A program made the position numbers and the translations under genes. Source: Takakia lepidozioides (lineage: Eukaryota; Streptophyta; Takakiopsida; Takakiales; Takakiaceae). Taken from it: a DNA stretch of 64,000 nt. The stretch lies in contig CM060731.1 of NCBI GenBank assembly GCA_030704615.1, positions 64,830,756-64,894,755 of the forward strand, read 5' to 3'. Below the pieces are notes generated by a model, which had not been told where the DNA came from, made no database searches, and saw nothing but the letters and a program-made list of their open reading frames with translations. Below are positions 42,601 through 54,315 of this stretch, piece by piece. The stretch's first letter is position 1; each line of letters begins with the position of its first letter.

Positions 42601-45600
42601 AAACATTCTTCCAGTAAGTAAATGCCAGACACAGACTAGTGGAGTAACATGAAATTTTTTGTGGAAGCAAATGGCTTGAAGTACCAAGAAGACAATTATG
42701 GGTTTGGCCTTGGAAGGTCATGATGTGGGAGCTGGCTGGGTGGCAGTGTTAAGGGTGTGGGATGTGCTCTTGTACGAAGGGAATCGCTGCATGCTTTTCA
42801 GAACTGCTCTGGCTCTTATGGAGATCCATTGTACTTCCCCAAAACCTGCTTATCTTGACTCTGTGTTTTTGTGCTGCTTCTTTGTATTTTGTATACCTTG
42901 TCATGAGTTGTTGATGGAGTTGCCAACAAGTTAGGAGGATGGGTGATTGCAGCAGGATCGTTGATGCTGCAACGAGATGGTGGGGATGCTGTGTCACTGC
43001 TCCAGTCAATGGCTGGGGCTACATTTGACAGCAGTCAGCTGGTGCTGACTGCATGCCTAGGGTACCAGGATGTTGATGAGGCTCGCTTGCTATCACTGCG
43101 TTCTCACCACCGCCCTTCTGTGCTTGCTGCACTTCATGAGCGGTCTTTGGAACTTCATCTTTGGCGTGCCTCAAATGGACTTACATCCAACAATGGCTCT
43201 ACTACTGAAATAGCTGGCAGTGGCGTAATTCCGAAGAGTGTGGCGATTGGTGGGCATGAAAAGCCAGGCATGGAGATCCATGTCTCTAGACCCAGAGCAG
43301 TGGATGATGTAGCAGTTGGAGATGAGTCATTGGTAGAAACAACCCCACTAAGTGATATATTGGATAATGAAGATGAAGCTGAAAGTGGTGACCTCCAGGA
43401 ACAGGTAATTACTTTTAAGAGCTTTTATCTGGCCCCATTTTAACTTGGTTATTTTTCTGTATCATTGATGGTGAAGAAGACTGCATATTTGTGTTTCTCC
43501 ATGTCATATTAGCTGGCTAAGAGTCATTGATGCCTTTCTGTTGATGTTTGTAACAGTAACTCTGCACGCTTTGAGTCGACTTATTGTTGGGGCCTTGTAG
43601 AATAGGATGGAATTAACAGGTTGCAGGCTCTAGTATCATTGAAGTTGATCTTGGGGTATTTTTGGGTTGAATTTGGTACACTCTGTGGGAGACTACAAAG
43701 ACATGCACAGATTCTATGTTCAACAAAATGAGCAGACGTGTTCTCACGTCCATGTTCTCTTCACAAGGTGGACAAGCCAATATTGGAACCTCATTACGGT
43801 GTAACGGTCAATTTCACATGCATAGTCACGGCACTGAACAGCACTATATCATAAATTCTACCCTCTGTGCTATTTGCCACTTCTAACATGGTTCATCCAT
43901 GTGATATTCAGGTCGCATGGTTGAAAGTGGAGCTTTGCCGTGCTCTCGAGGATAGGAAAGCAGCTACAGTCAGGTATTATGAAATTCTGAGTGTTTGAAT
44001 GGGATACCTGGAGGATGTGTTATTACCAATTTCCTTTGGTGCTGTATGATTGAAATGTGAACTTGTTGACAGGGCTGAAGAATTGGAAACAGCTCTGATG
44101 GAGATGGTGAGGGAGGATAATCGCCGCCTGCTCTCTGCACAGGTTTTCTCTCCTTAACTGTTTGTCCTCTTGTTTGCCTCACTGAACTTACGGTGATCTC
44201 GCTTGTCAAATGAGGAATGGAGCTCGCTTGATTCTCTTGGCATGCTGGGATACGGTGCATACTTTGCTTAGCTGGTCAACTGCACACAAACAGTGGGAAG
44301 ATCTAATGTCGTTTTCAGCCCTTGAATGCCACTATCTGTCCTGAGGTCGCCCTACTTCACTTGGCACAAAGAGTTTGTTGGATGGAGCCTCTTCAGGTTC
44401 TTCAGAATGTCATGTTCTTGTTGCTCCTACATTTTTTGTAAGCACTCCTTTGAAACCTTCGAGTTGGACTGGCCTGGATAGAAGTGGGCTCCTGGTGATT
44501 CCAATTAGTGAATAATTCCACTTCTTCTATAAATTAGATACTTGCCTTTGATTAGTGTACTACCAAGGGTATTTAACAGTCCTGTAGGTCACTGGATCTG
44601 TGGGTTGGCAAACTTTCTCCATAGGCTGGTGTTTCCCTGGGAAGGATAAATGCAATTCCATTTCGGACACCTCCTCCTGCAGTTGTGAGGTGCAGATATG
44701 CATCAGACAATGCATGCTTTTTTGTCGCTGTTTTCTTTGATGCTTGTCATTCAGTTTTCCACTCCATTCAGTTATGTAGAATTTGGAAACCCACCCCCAT
44801 ATTGGATACTCGGGAAAAGCAACAATCGTCTGTGGTAGATATTGTCAAAAACCCTCCATTGTTTTGGAACCTATTGATTTCCACTGTAGCCTGGTCAGAG
44901 TAATATCTTTTTGTTGACCAGCAACACCCTTGCTATCCGTGGTGATTTTTGAGACAGTTGGAGAAACTGAAGGCTGAAGTGGCTGCACTGAGGCAGGCCT
45001 TGTCTGAAAAGCAAGAGCAAGAGCAAGCCATGGTGCAGGTGGTTACTCTTCCTCTCATTATCAAATAGCTCCGTTGGGTCTGCAAAGTGTAGGGTGAACA
45101 GATGTATGTTCAGGGTTCTCTTTAAGAGGCTAAGAACCAATGCAAGTTTGACCTAGGCAGAAAGAGCCTTGCCAGGTTCTACCAAAAAATAAAACCAAGG
45201 GACGACAGCTCCAAAAATGGTAGTCATCTCCTTGTCAGGTTTCGTCTCATGTTTCTGTATGCTTGTCATACTTCTGCCTGAACCACATCATTCTTAGTAG
45301 AGCCAATTCATTCCCTACTGCTGGAGCTTCAGGTTATGAGGGTCCATAGTCTAAATGAGATAAGTTGTTACCAGTTGTTGTCCTGTAGGTCAGGGTTAGC
45401 TTGACATTTTTACTTTAGGGTCTTGGTTTCTACCTATATGTTGCTGGTGTCATGTCACTAACCTTTTTGGATGGCCATGGTAGGTGGTGGTACGGATGGA
45501 GCAGGAGCAGCACATTGCTGAGGATGCGCGCCGCCTAGCAGAGCAGGATGCTGCAGCACAACACCATGCAGTTGATATCATACAGGTTACCGTCATCCCC

Positions 45601-47396
45601 GGTCTTATGTCTCCAATAGTGTCTTTCTCAGCTTGGTCTTACTGTACATGACAAGTCTTAGGCTAATGGTTGACTAGGTCATAACATGGAGTGATGTTGG
45701 GAGACGATGTGTTAATCTACAGCAATAATTCGGGGTTTTATTCAGGGTTCTGGTACAAGAGCAAAGCCTGATGGGACAATTCATCTGTGTGATTTTGGTT
45801 AAGGACATACTAATTGCAAGGTGCTCTTCACTTTTGCATTAAAGAGGGACTGTGGCTTGGTGCAGGAGAAGTATGAGCAGGCTGCAGGTGCACTGGGAGC
45901 AATGGAAAAGAGAGCGGTGATGGCAGAGACCATGCTGGAAGCTACATTGCACTTTCAAGCAAGTGTTGGTAATGTTCCCCAGGCTGCCATTCGGCGTGGC
46001 TTAGAGTCTTCTCAGGAAGGCAACGGGCCCAAGGGCATTGCCCGGTCCCATAGTTCTCCCACCAAGTACTCCCTCTTTCCTTTAATTAGATTAAACTACT
46101 TCACTCTCATGGTGTATTGAGGGGCCCTTACAATTTTCAAGATAGGCCTCTCTTTTGAAACAGAAAATTTAGCACCTTCTCTTGACCGAGCGGGGCTCAC
46201 CATGCGATGCCTTCGTCATCTGTGCTGGATTGCTTAAATTATTGAGATGACATATTGGCCTCCTCTTGGCAGCCAGTGCAGCTAATGGCTTATTTTTCTT
46301 CCAATCCACTTTGCAGTGATCCCTCGATTTTCTTTCTCAGTCATGTAGAGTGCTTTATAAGGAAGGGTAGGGGTTTCCGGTTTAAGGTCACACTATATAT
46401 TCTCAGTGGATATTAAATATCCTATGAGATGTCATAACATGGCTTGCTTGGTTATTTTGGATGAAATTGATTACTAACATGGTTAATTCAGGTTGATTGA
46501 TCACTAACTTTGCTGACTGGAAGTTTTTCAAGTCTGTCGACACTTTCACCTGTCGATTCATGCCATAGCTTGCCACATCTGATCAAAGATTTCATACATC
46601 CAGACCTTTAGGCTATTACAACCAGCATGATCATCTCAATATGCACGTTTACTGTCTTAACATAATCGGCACATCTGTGATAAACACCCTTCACAATGCT
46701 GGGTGGTGCTGGAAAGGCATACTGAGCTTGCCATTATGCTTTCGCCATCACGTACCCTGGGATGACTTTCAGTAGCTGCAAGGCTATTCTAGGCCAAGGC
46801 TTCTAATTGATAGACTGGAATGGTTACTGGTTTGAATAATGGGGAGCAGGCCACATATGTTATTATGTTCATTTATTCAGACTATTAGTCCGTTTGAAAT
46901 GTAAGGTTGCAAAGCTACAAGCAACAACCGAATCATTTGTGGTCCTCTTTGTGAAGGTCAAGAAGGCAGGATGCTGACACAGCAGGGGTGAGAAGGGGGA
47001 CTGCAGGAAAGATGGAGGCATTAGGAATGCTGCCCAAGCTGAGTAATGGAAGTTTTTTCTCTGATGAGTCAGATGCACGTAGGCCAAGCATCTTTTCTCG
47101 TCCTTTCTCATTGAGTTGGCGAGATAGAGTCAAGGTATGGCTGTCATTCTGGTTACTGGTGACATTTGCTCTTGGCCTTTGGTTGTGCTATCCTTTTTGG
47201 AAGTGGTGTGGCACTGACAATATTGGGGGAACAGGGACGCCTGGAAACCACAGACAGAGCTACAAACAACTTGCTGCCAGGGGATGCTGCTGCTCCTGTA
47301 CCTGCGCCTGTACCAATACCCTCGACCTCACCATCTTTTCAAGAGCAGGTCAATGGTCTTCCAGAAGCACCAATCACAAATGTTTTTGAGGAGTGA
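39664..47396 (+). CDS. TBC-domain Rab GTPase-activating protein with C-terminal coiled coil
   Basis: Seventeen exons: (39664 or 39694)-39771, 39879-40520, 40716-40901, 41103-41216, 41506-41564, 41726-41792, 41960-42011, 42116-42208, 42747-42830, 42953-43404, 43912-43973, 44073-44142, 44958-45038, 45484-45585, 45866-46065, 46966-47134, 47235-47396. Phases agree; the product is 890 or 900 residues. The start YGFTVRPQHLRRYLEHANIYK is typical of plant TBC proteins. A long acidic linker precedes the TBC domain (about residues 227-460) with the Arg finger IEKDLPRT (I-x-x-D-x-x-R-T) and Gln finger YCQ, so it should be catalytically competent. Residues about 610-780 form coiled coil (WLKVELCRALEDRKAA, RMEQEQHIAEDARRLAEQDA). 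The conserved tail FSRPFSLSWRDR precedes a Pro-rich end. It stimulates GTP hydrolysis on a Rab in membrane traffic. The exon 16 acceptor (46966) is the weakest. Confidence 0.9.
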
Positions 47397-49784
47397 TCTA
47401 GTCGCTGTTGCTCAGGGATGACACAGTTGTAGAAAGATGGATTATGCTGCTGCCTTCAACTGTTTTGTGAACTTGCCTCGGACCTACACATTTTCTGTGA
47501 TGTTGAGGCGTAACAGGGATTAGGTTGGGACAATTATCGGGTAGTAGCATTCGTCACTTGTTTATTGACTCACCAATTTTGCCTTGGTAGTTATTGATTT
47601 TTTTTCCATACTTGTCTCTTTTCCCTCAATTTGGAATGAGATTAACTTACTCGGTCGGTTGAGCACTACTCTCTCTGCTTTTGCACAAGATCTATCTCTT
47701 CAGTGGAAAGTTTGTCTTATTTCAGAATGGGCATTTTCTTCACGTTTATGTGATTCAGTTTCTAGTAGCTTCAATTTTGAAAGGAAGGGCTATTTGCACT
47801 GTGATTCTGCAATCTTCTCCATACTCGTCTCCCCCTGACAGATACTGAAAGTGGATGCATATTTGCACTGATCCTCTTTTACAAGTAGTAAAGTCTCTTT
47901 TTCTTCGGTTTACTTGCTGTGGCTGGAATGGCATCCCTCAATGCTAACAATCCTCCAGGGCCCAACTGTGGTAAGGCAGAGAAACTGAATTCAATTTTTC
48001 TGGTGGATTGTGGGGCTCATCTAGGGAGTGATTGTGATTAATCTAGTATGTGTGAGTTTCCAACCTACATCAACATGTTGTGCAGTACATCAATGTATTG
48101 GAACTGGCTTTTTGGGGTTGTTCCTCCTGTTACCATTGTCTTTGATTGTGAAACATTCTGGTTGTCCCTCAATTCCCGATTATGCTGCATTTGTTCCTTC
48201 CACACATGAAGTGAAATACTACTTGCTACCCTGCTAAAAATCTTTTGCAGTGGAGGGTACTTGTAGTCTCCACCATGGGGTTTTATACCCTCTCCTCAAT
48301 CTTGGCAAGAGGCAGTGAGATAGACTGTCTCTGGGTTTCCATGATCTTGGGGAGGACATAGGAAAGGATATGGGGAGCCTTGGCATGGGTGGCTATTCAA
48401 TCCACATTTCCACCTAAGTGCACAGCAGTTCCTGGGCCATTGGCACAGTCGTGTTGCAGACAATTTGCATTCAAGGACCTCGGTTCACATTCCAGAGTAG
48501 ATTTCCAGTTTGTAATGGAAACAACTGCCAGATTTGTGAATGTTTGTCTGAAGGAGCAAAGTACAGGCATGGAAGCCCTCACAACAAGTAGCCCTGAAAG
48601 CAGAATGTAGCCGAATGTGCTTAGTGATTTCATGTATGGGGTGTGGCAAGCTATAAGAGGTGAGACGGTGGTTGTCGGTTGTCACCTTTGATGCAACGAA
48701 CAGACAACAGACCGTTGCTGAGATGTGCCTGTATGACTGGTGATTCCGAGGTAGGTACTTTTTGAATTGGAGACCTGCACACAGCAAGGCGAACAGGCTG
48801 CAGAGTAGTACCGACGTGTCCGTGAGCGCTGTTCTCGGAGAGCGCGTGGGGCTGTCTGTGTGTCCGTGGGCCCAGCATCCTAACTTATTCCAATGCACTT
48901 CTGCTATTCTAGATCCAAGATTGGCAGTTGAATTCCTTGTTGGGACTGATGAGACACCTTCTCTCTTATGGTTATGGGCCGTAGAAGGTGAATTGGGTAC
49001 CCAGTCCAATGATCATCAATCAGAAGACCATGTGTGCAGAGGAGGAGGCAGATTGATGAATGTGCATGACAGTGGAGGCAAGGGTTTGGATAAGAGCTGT
49101 AGCAGCATTGATGGTTTGCTGGGAGGGAGGGAGATTGTCCAGTCTGCGCTACAATTGGCAGGCCTCTCTACATAAGATGCTCTATGGTTTCAGGGATTTA
49201 GTGCCCACGTGTCCGGCCTTTTGGCTCCACTGGCTCCACCCAAGTGGGGGGGACTCTACTACAAATACAGCACTGGCCTTGAGAACATTTTCCTGTAGGG
49301 TCCGATGGAGGCTTGGTGGGTGGGGGAGATGGGTTATTAATGCAGGAGGGCACTGATGCGTGCATTTAATGCAGGAGGCTGGAAAAGTAGGAAGGGATTA
49401 GGGTGGTTGGTTTGGTTGAGGACAAGTGCAAATGGTGGAGATAGCTGAACTGGAGAGAAAGAGTTCGTTGGTGTGAGGAAAGTGATTACGAGCGTGACTG
49501 AGTGCAGTGAAGGATGCTGCTACTGGCTTTGTCTGATCACGATTCTTTGGGCGCAAGGAAGCACATGCTAGGCTGGGTAGAGTGGTGAGAAAGCTGCGAG
49601 CTGCTAGAACCGGTGCTTGCAGCAGCAGGATACGTGGTTTGTGGGAAACTCTTGGGCGGATGAGAGCACGCTAGGCTGGATAGTGTAGCACGACACGGAG
49701 GAGCAGGATATGGTCGGAGGTGCTGCTCGGTCCAATCCTGGCTGCTGTAGCAGCAGCAGTCCTAGAGCCTGAAGGCAGGTTAGC
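47397..49784. other. TBC 3' UTR and intergenic region
   Basis: No domain recognised. It probably also contains the first exon and promoter of the PTEN gene. A plus-strand 137-codon frame (48762-49175) has no recognisable feature. Confidence 0.45.
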
Positions 49785-52700
49785 ACAGGAGGAGCACGAC
49801 GGGGGCCAAGTTGGCAAAGGAGGATGGGGCCGCAACTAGCGCCGGCGTTAGTGTGTTGGGCACTGCCTATATTCGCAGGTTGGTATCCAAGAAGAGAAGG
49901 CGCCTGGTGGTGGGCGGCTACAATCTGGACATGAGCTACATCACAGATCGGCTGCTGGCTATGTCGTTCCCCGCCCAGAACATGGAATCTATATATCGGA
50001 ACCCCATGTGGCAAGTGCAGCGGGCGCTGGACCTGAGGCATCAGTCTCACTATAAGGTCACATCCAGCTTACGTTGTGAATTGCATCAAGGAGGAGGTGG
50101 TAGCAACCCGCAGGGTTAAGGACCGGTTGCTGCTTACATGTCACTGTGTCTCACAGCTTGAATTGCATCAGCTTACTGTGGTAGTTTCGCAGGGAGGCAC
50201 TTGGTGTATGCCCCACTTTTATGACATTGTAACTTCTGTGGGGGAGAATGGCCTGACCCGCTGTTTGTGTCTGGCTGGGCCCTTCTGGATGGCCTATCCA
50301 GTGGCATTGTGAGAGAACTAGTCCAACTAGTTCAACTAGATGCTCAACTTTGCGACCCATTTTTTCCATCGCTAGGCATCACCCCATGATCCAGTATGGA
50401 AAGGTCCCTGATGCTCTGTCATCAAGACCATTGGGCGACAGTAATTGTCAGCATAGAAAAGAAGCTTCTTTGAGGAGGTTAACTACCTCATCATGAGTCC
50501 TTCCCAGCTTAATGAGATGGGACGTCATCGGCAGGATTGAATGTGGCTCTAGTGCTAGGGATGCATTGATCAACAGACAATCTTATGGACAATGATAGAC
50601 TCTCAAGCGGCCAGATGGATAGATAGCATGCAGTATTTACCTGCAGGATTGAACTATACAGCAAGCTGATAGAAAGTGAGGGGGGATGGCGCCTTGCAGG
50701 TGTACAATCTATGTGAGGAGGCCACATATGACCCAGAGAACTTCCATGGACGGGTGGAAGTTTTACCTTTTGATGACAACCATGTGCCACCATTGGCATT
50801 GATCAAGATGTTTTGTGAGAGCGTGCATCAGTGGTTGACCAGTGATCCTTGCAATGTTGCTGTGGTCCATTGTCGTGTGAGTCTGGTCATCTCTTCTTTG
50901 CAAGTTAGAGGCTTCAACGTTGTGTGAAGTGGGTTATGTGTGTTTATATAGGCGATATGTTTCCCTCTGTTGTTAGCATCGTAGTTGTTAGCACAGTCGA
51001 TTCTCCAGACATTTTGGTTTGTATTTCATGAACCAGGAGAATTTTCCCTTAATTAAGGTAGAACTTCATTGCTCCACAATATATGCTTAGACTTGAGTCA
51101 GGACACAGATGAGGGAATGTTTGATGTGTGCAGCAGTCATGTCATAATACACACATACTGAGTGCCCTGGGTGCAGGCAGGCAAAGGGCGCACAGGTTTG
51201 ATGGTGTGTTCCTACCTTGTCTACATGGGGATGTCTGTGGAGGAAGCACTTCAGTTATATGCTAATAGGCGCACTTACAATCATGAGGGGGTATGTGCCA
51301 TGTCATTCTGCTCCCGTTTTGTCTTCAGCATCATGGGGTATGAACAATCTTTGTATTGTGTGGTTTGAAGATAGTCATCTGTATGACCCACAGGTGACAA
51401 TTGCAAGTCAAAGACGCTATGTGGGGTACTGGGGTAAAACATTGGTGTCTCCTGGTGGGGATCAAGGAGGGCCAGCTGAAGTACAGCTGCCCCATGCAAA
51501 GAGCCGGGAGCTTCGTAGAATTCGAATGTACGACACCCTGTCTATTGACCGTGTGCGCTTTGTCATTGCGGAGCTCCATGAGGTGAGTTGATAGGGCTCA
51601 CATTGTTGCAGCAAATCCTAGTCCATATTGTCTCACAACATAAGACTCCCTCTGGAAGGAGATTTGATTGCAGAGTATTGTAATTCTCTGCAAAGTCCAT
51701 CCACTACCATTCTTGTTGTTTGAGCAGCATAAGACCAATTTTTTTGAACCTTCTCCCTTGCAAGTGGGATTGTGATGACTGGTGGGATAAGCCCTGTCAT
51801 CAGAGAGCCCTGGGGTAATGCTACATGACCACAATATAGTAGATTTTCAGTACAATGCGTGAACAATTGGAAATAGAAGGATCTATTTGGAAAGGTGGTA
51901 GTGACATTGTTCATGGATGACAGATTCCAGGGCAGTCGTACAGGCCAGCAGTTGAAATGGCGGAAGGGTTCTGCAAGGCCTTGACAAGAGGGTACCATCG
52001 CTCAATAAGCCCAAGATATTATCTGTCCTTTCTTCCTCGGAAGGACGAGGATGAAGAGAAAGACCCCCGATGGATCGTGCAAATGGATACAGAGAAGCCT
52101 TTTTATAAGAAGGCCTGTCTGGATCACTATTTTGACCAGCCTCTCATCGTACGCTTTTGCCCTCCTTGCCTGTTTGTGATTTCAGAAATCTGTGATTACA
52201 GCATCTTTAATGGACAACCAGCTGACAGTAGAACCTTGTGACACTCTGGACATCCATAAAACATGCCTTTTTCATTATTTTTTCGAGTCACAAATTTCAT
52301 GTGGCACCTGTAAAATTTCTCGATGCTCGGTGCACAGCATGAACTCGTAAGTTCCCAGGTTTATTAGGATAATGACTCTCGCAGACAGTTGTCAGGCTAT
52401 TCTGATTGGTTTAATGCGGTGAACTAGCAGATATTATGGTGGATGCAGGGAGAGGATGAAATTAACATACGCCTTGGACTTCTGCAGGTTTCCGGTGATG
52501 TCAGGGCTGTCTTCTATGATAAAAGTGGTAATCGCCTCTTTTATGTGTGTTTCAACACATACTTCATCGCTAACAGCATTCTACAGGTGAATTTGTTGTT
52601 TCTCTTGAGTATGACCATTCTTTCATACCCCCTTATTATGTCACTGATGTGGGTACTCTTTCCTTATCATCAAAGAAGGTCTAATGATTACGTTCAAGCA

Positions 52701-52911
52701 TAAGTATGAAATTCTGTGGTGCATAAACTTCATGTGGCAAACATAATCACCTTGAAGTTGACAAATGCAGCTGAGTCGGGGAGATTTGGATAAGGTTGGT
52801 CGTCAAGCGAAGGCCATATGCGGACCAGGGTTCTGTCTGGAATTGATCTTTGGACCTGTGGAGCCACAAGTCCCCTCTTCTCGTGCCGACAACACACAGG
52901 ATTCCTTTTAA
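49785..52911 (+). CDS. PTEN1: PTEN1-type phosphatidylinositol 3-phosphatase, 5' end unresolved
   Basis: Exons: (about 49785)-50056, 50700-50876, 51177-51290, 51394-51582, 51924-52148, 52488-52586, 52771-52911. All junctions after the first are phase 0. It gives at least 396 residues against about 412 for Arabidopsis PTEN1. Features: GGYNLDMSYITDRLLAMSFP, VYNLCEE, the general-acid loop PFDDNHVPP, and the P-loop H-C-R-A-G-K-G-R-T-G split by intron 2 (complete HCxxGxxR signature). The C2 domain has IRMYDTLSIDRVRFVI, YRPAVEMAEGFC, VQMDTEKPF, VSGDVRAVFYDKSGNRLFY and FNTYFI. It ends CLELIFGP and a short tail, stop 52909-52911. No ATG exists in the first exon's frame after TAG 49781, so a short upstream exon with the start Met must be missing. 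It dephosphorylates PIP3-type lipids. Confidence 0.9.
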
Positions 52912-54315
52912 CTGCTGCAAAGCATAGTCATGCTGAGGTACAGAGGTCAAAAACTTGCCTCTGGAGAAACAAGTAACCGTCACTGCATAAGGTCCACGAC
53001 ATGAGCTGAAACACAGATGGTGTTGAAGAAAGAGCCAAAATTGCTCACCAAAATTTTCTTGGATTCTGACAAGTCACCATCTGTAATAGAGGTGTTAACT
53101 TTGCCTCCTCGAAAGGGGGCAGTAGCCGCAAGGCAAAGTGGCTCTTAGTTACGCCGGCTTTGGCCGGAGTCATCTCTATCTCTCTCTCTTAACTTTGCCT
53201 TTAGTATGTAGCAACAGAAAATGTTTTTTCAAGGGGTTGTCTCTGCAGCATTCACAAGTTGTGGCACAAAAGTAACTTTTGTTTGTTTATCTATTACGAA
53301 CAGATGACCACACAAGTGGAATTCTATGATGCCCATAGTGAGCAGTCAATCGGGCATATATGGCCACACAAGCTTACTTTAGAATGATTGTCAGTGAGTT
53401 CCTGTATAGGTCAAACAACTTTTACCTTCGACAGATTGGCGTCTGAAATAATGAAACACTGCTCAAGTGTCCTTGAAGTTTCTCCGATTTTCTGTGGTGA
53501 AATGCTTCAGCAAGCAGGATTCTGATAAGCAGATTTCTTTTGGTTTTCGATGTTTCCATGTGAATCTTAAATTCATAATGTACTACTGTGCAGAGATTAA
53601 GGTTGTATTTATCTTGGGACCATAGATTTGCCCCTCCTGCTCCTGTGTCGGATGGGCAGTTTGCTAGTGCTGTACATGCAACAACAGACTGGAAGGATTC
53701 AACCACAAAAAAGCTTAGCTCTGCAGAGACAATGGTCTCCCTCTTAATGGTTCACCCCCTTTGAATTTCAATCTCAAAAGAGTTGAACATATGGAATCTA
53801 TGGGGCCGTTGCTCCAAGGATGGTTGGAAAGCATTTTGCAAGACATTTGTACCAGGGAACTTCGTTCAAAGATCTGTCACAGAGCTTGAAAATCACACTT
53901 TCTTACTGTATCATGTTTTGCGACCTTTCATCTTTTGAGTGAGGTCCACCGTCCAGCCCACGAGTCTCTGGGGGGAAGGAAAATCTTGACAATTCTGGTA
54001 CATGACGCGAAAGCAAAAGGAGTTTCAGTTGTTGGGGATACGGGAAGATGGGTTGTGAAGAACAAGTGGAGATTCTTCTGGGAAGAAAACGTCGTCAAAG
54101 AGCATGCTGTCTTCTTGGCTTAAGGACCTCGTCTACATTTTGGCGGACGAACAATTGGTTCGACGGAGACCGACGAACGGGATGCTGCGCCCGACCCCTA
54201 TAGGATTCTGCAGCGTGCATGACGATTCATTGAACGAGCGATCCGTCAGGATTTCCGAAGAGTTACCCTTCCCATAGTGGGAGGAGAGACGTCAGACTGC
54301 ATGAGAGAGAGGGAT
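52912..54315. other. PTEN 3' UTR and PUX1 upstream region
   Basis: No gene was recognised. A CT microsatellite (CTCTATCTCTCTCTCTT) lies near 53173-53189. Confidence 0.45.

Noticed and set aside
53935-54123. 62-codon plus-strand frame upstream of PUX1
   Set aside because: No homology recognised and no splice connection to PUX1, whose own start exon at 54316 gives the expected length.
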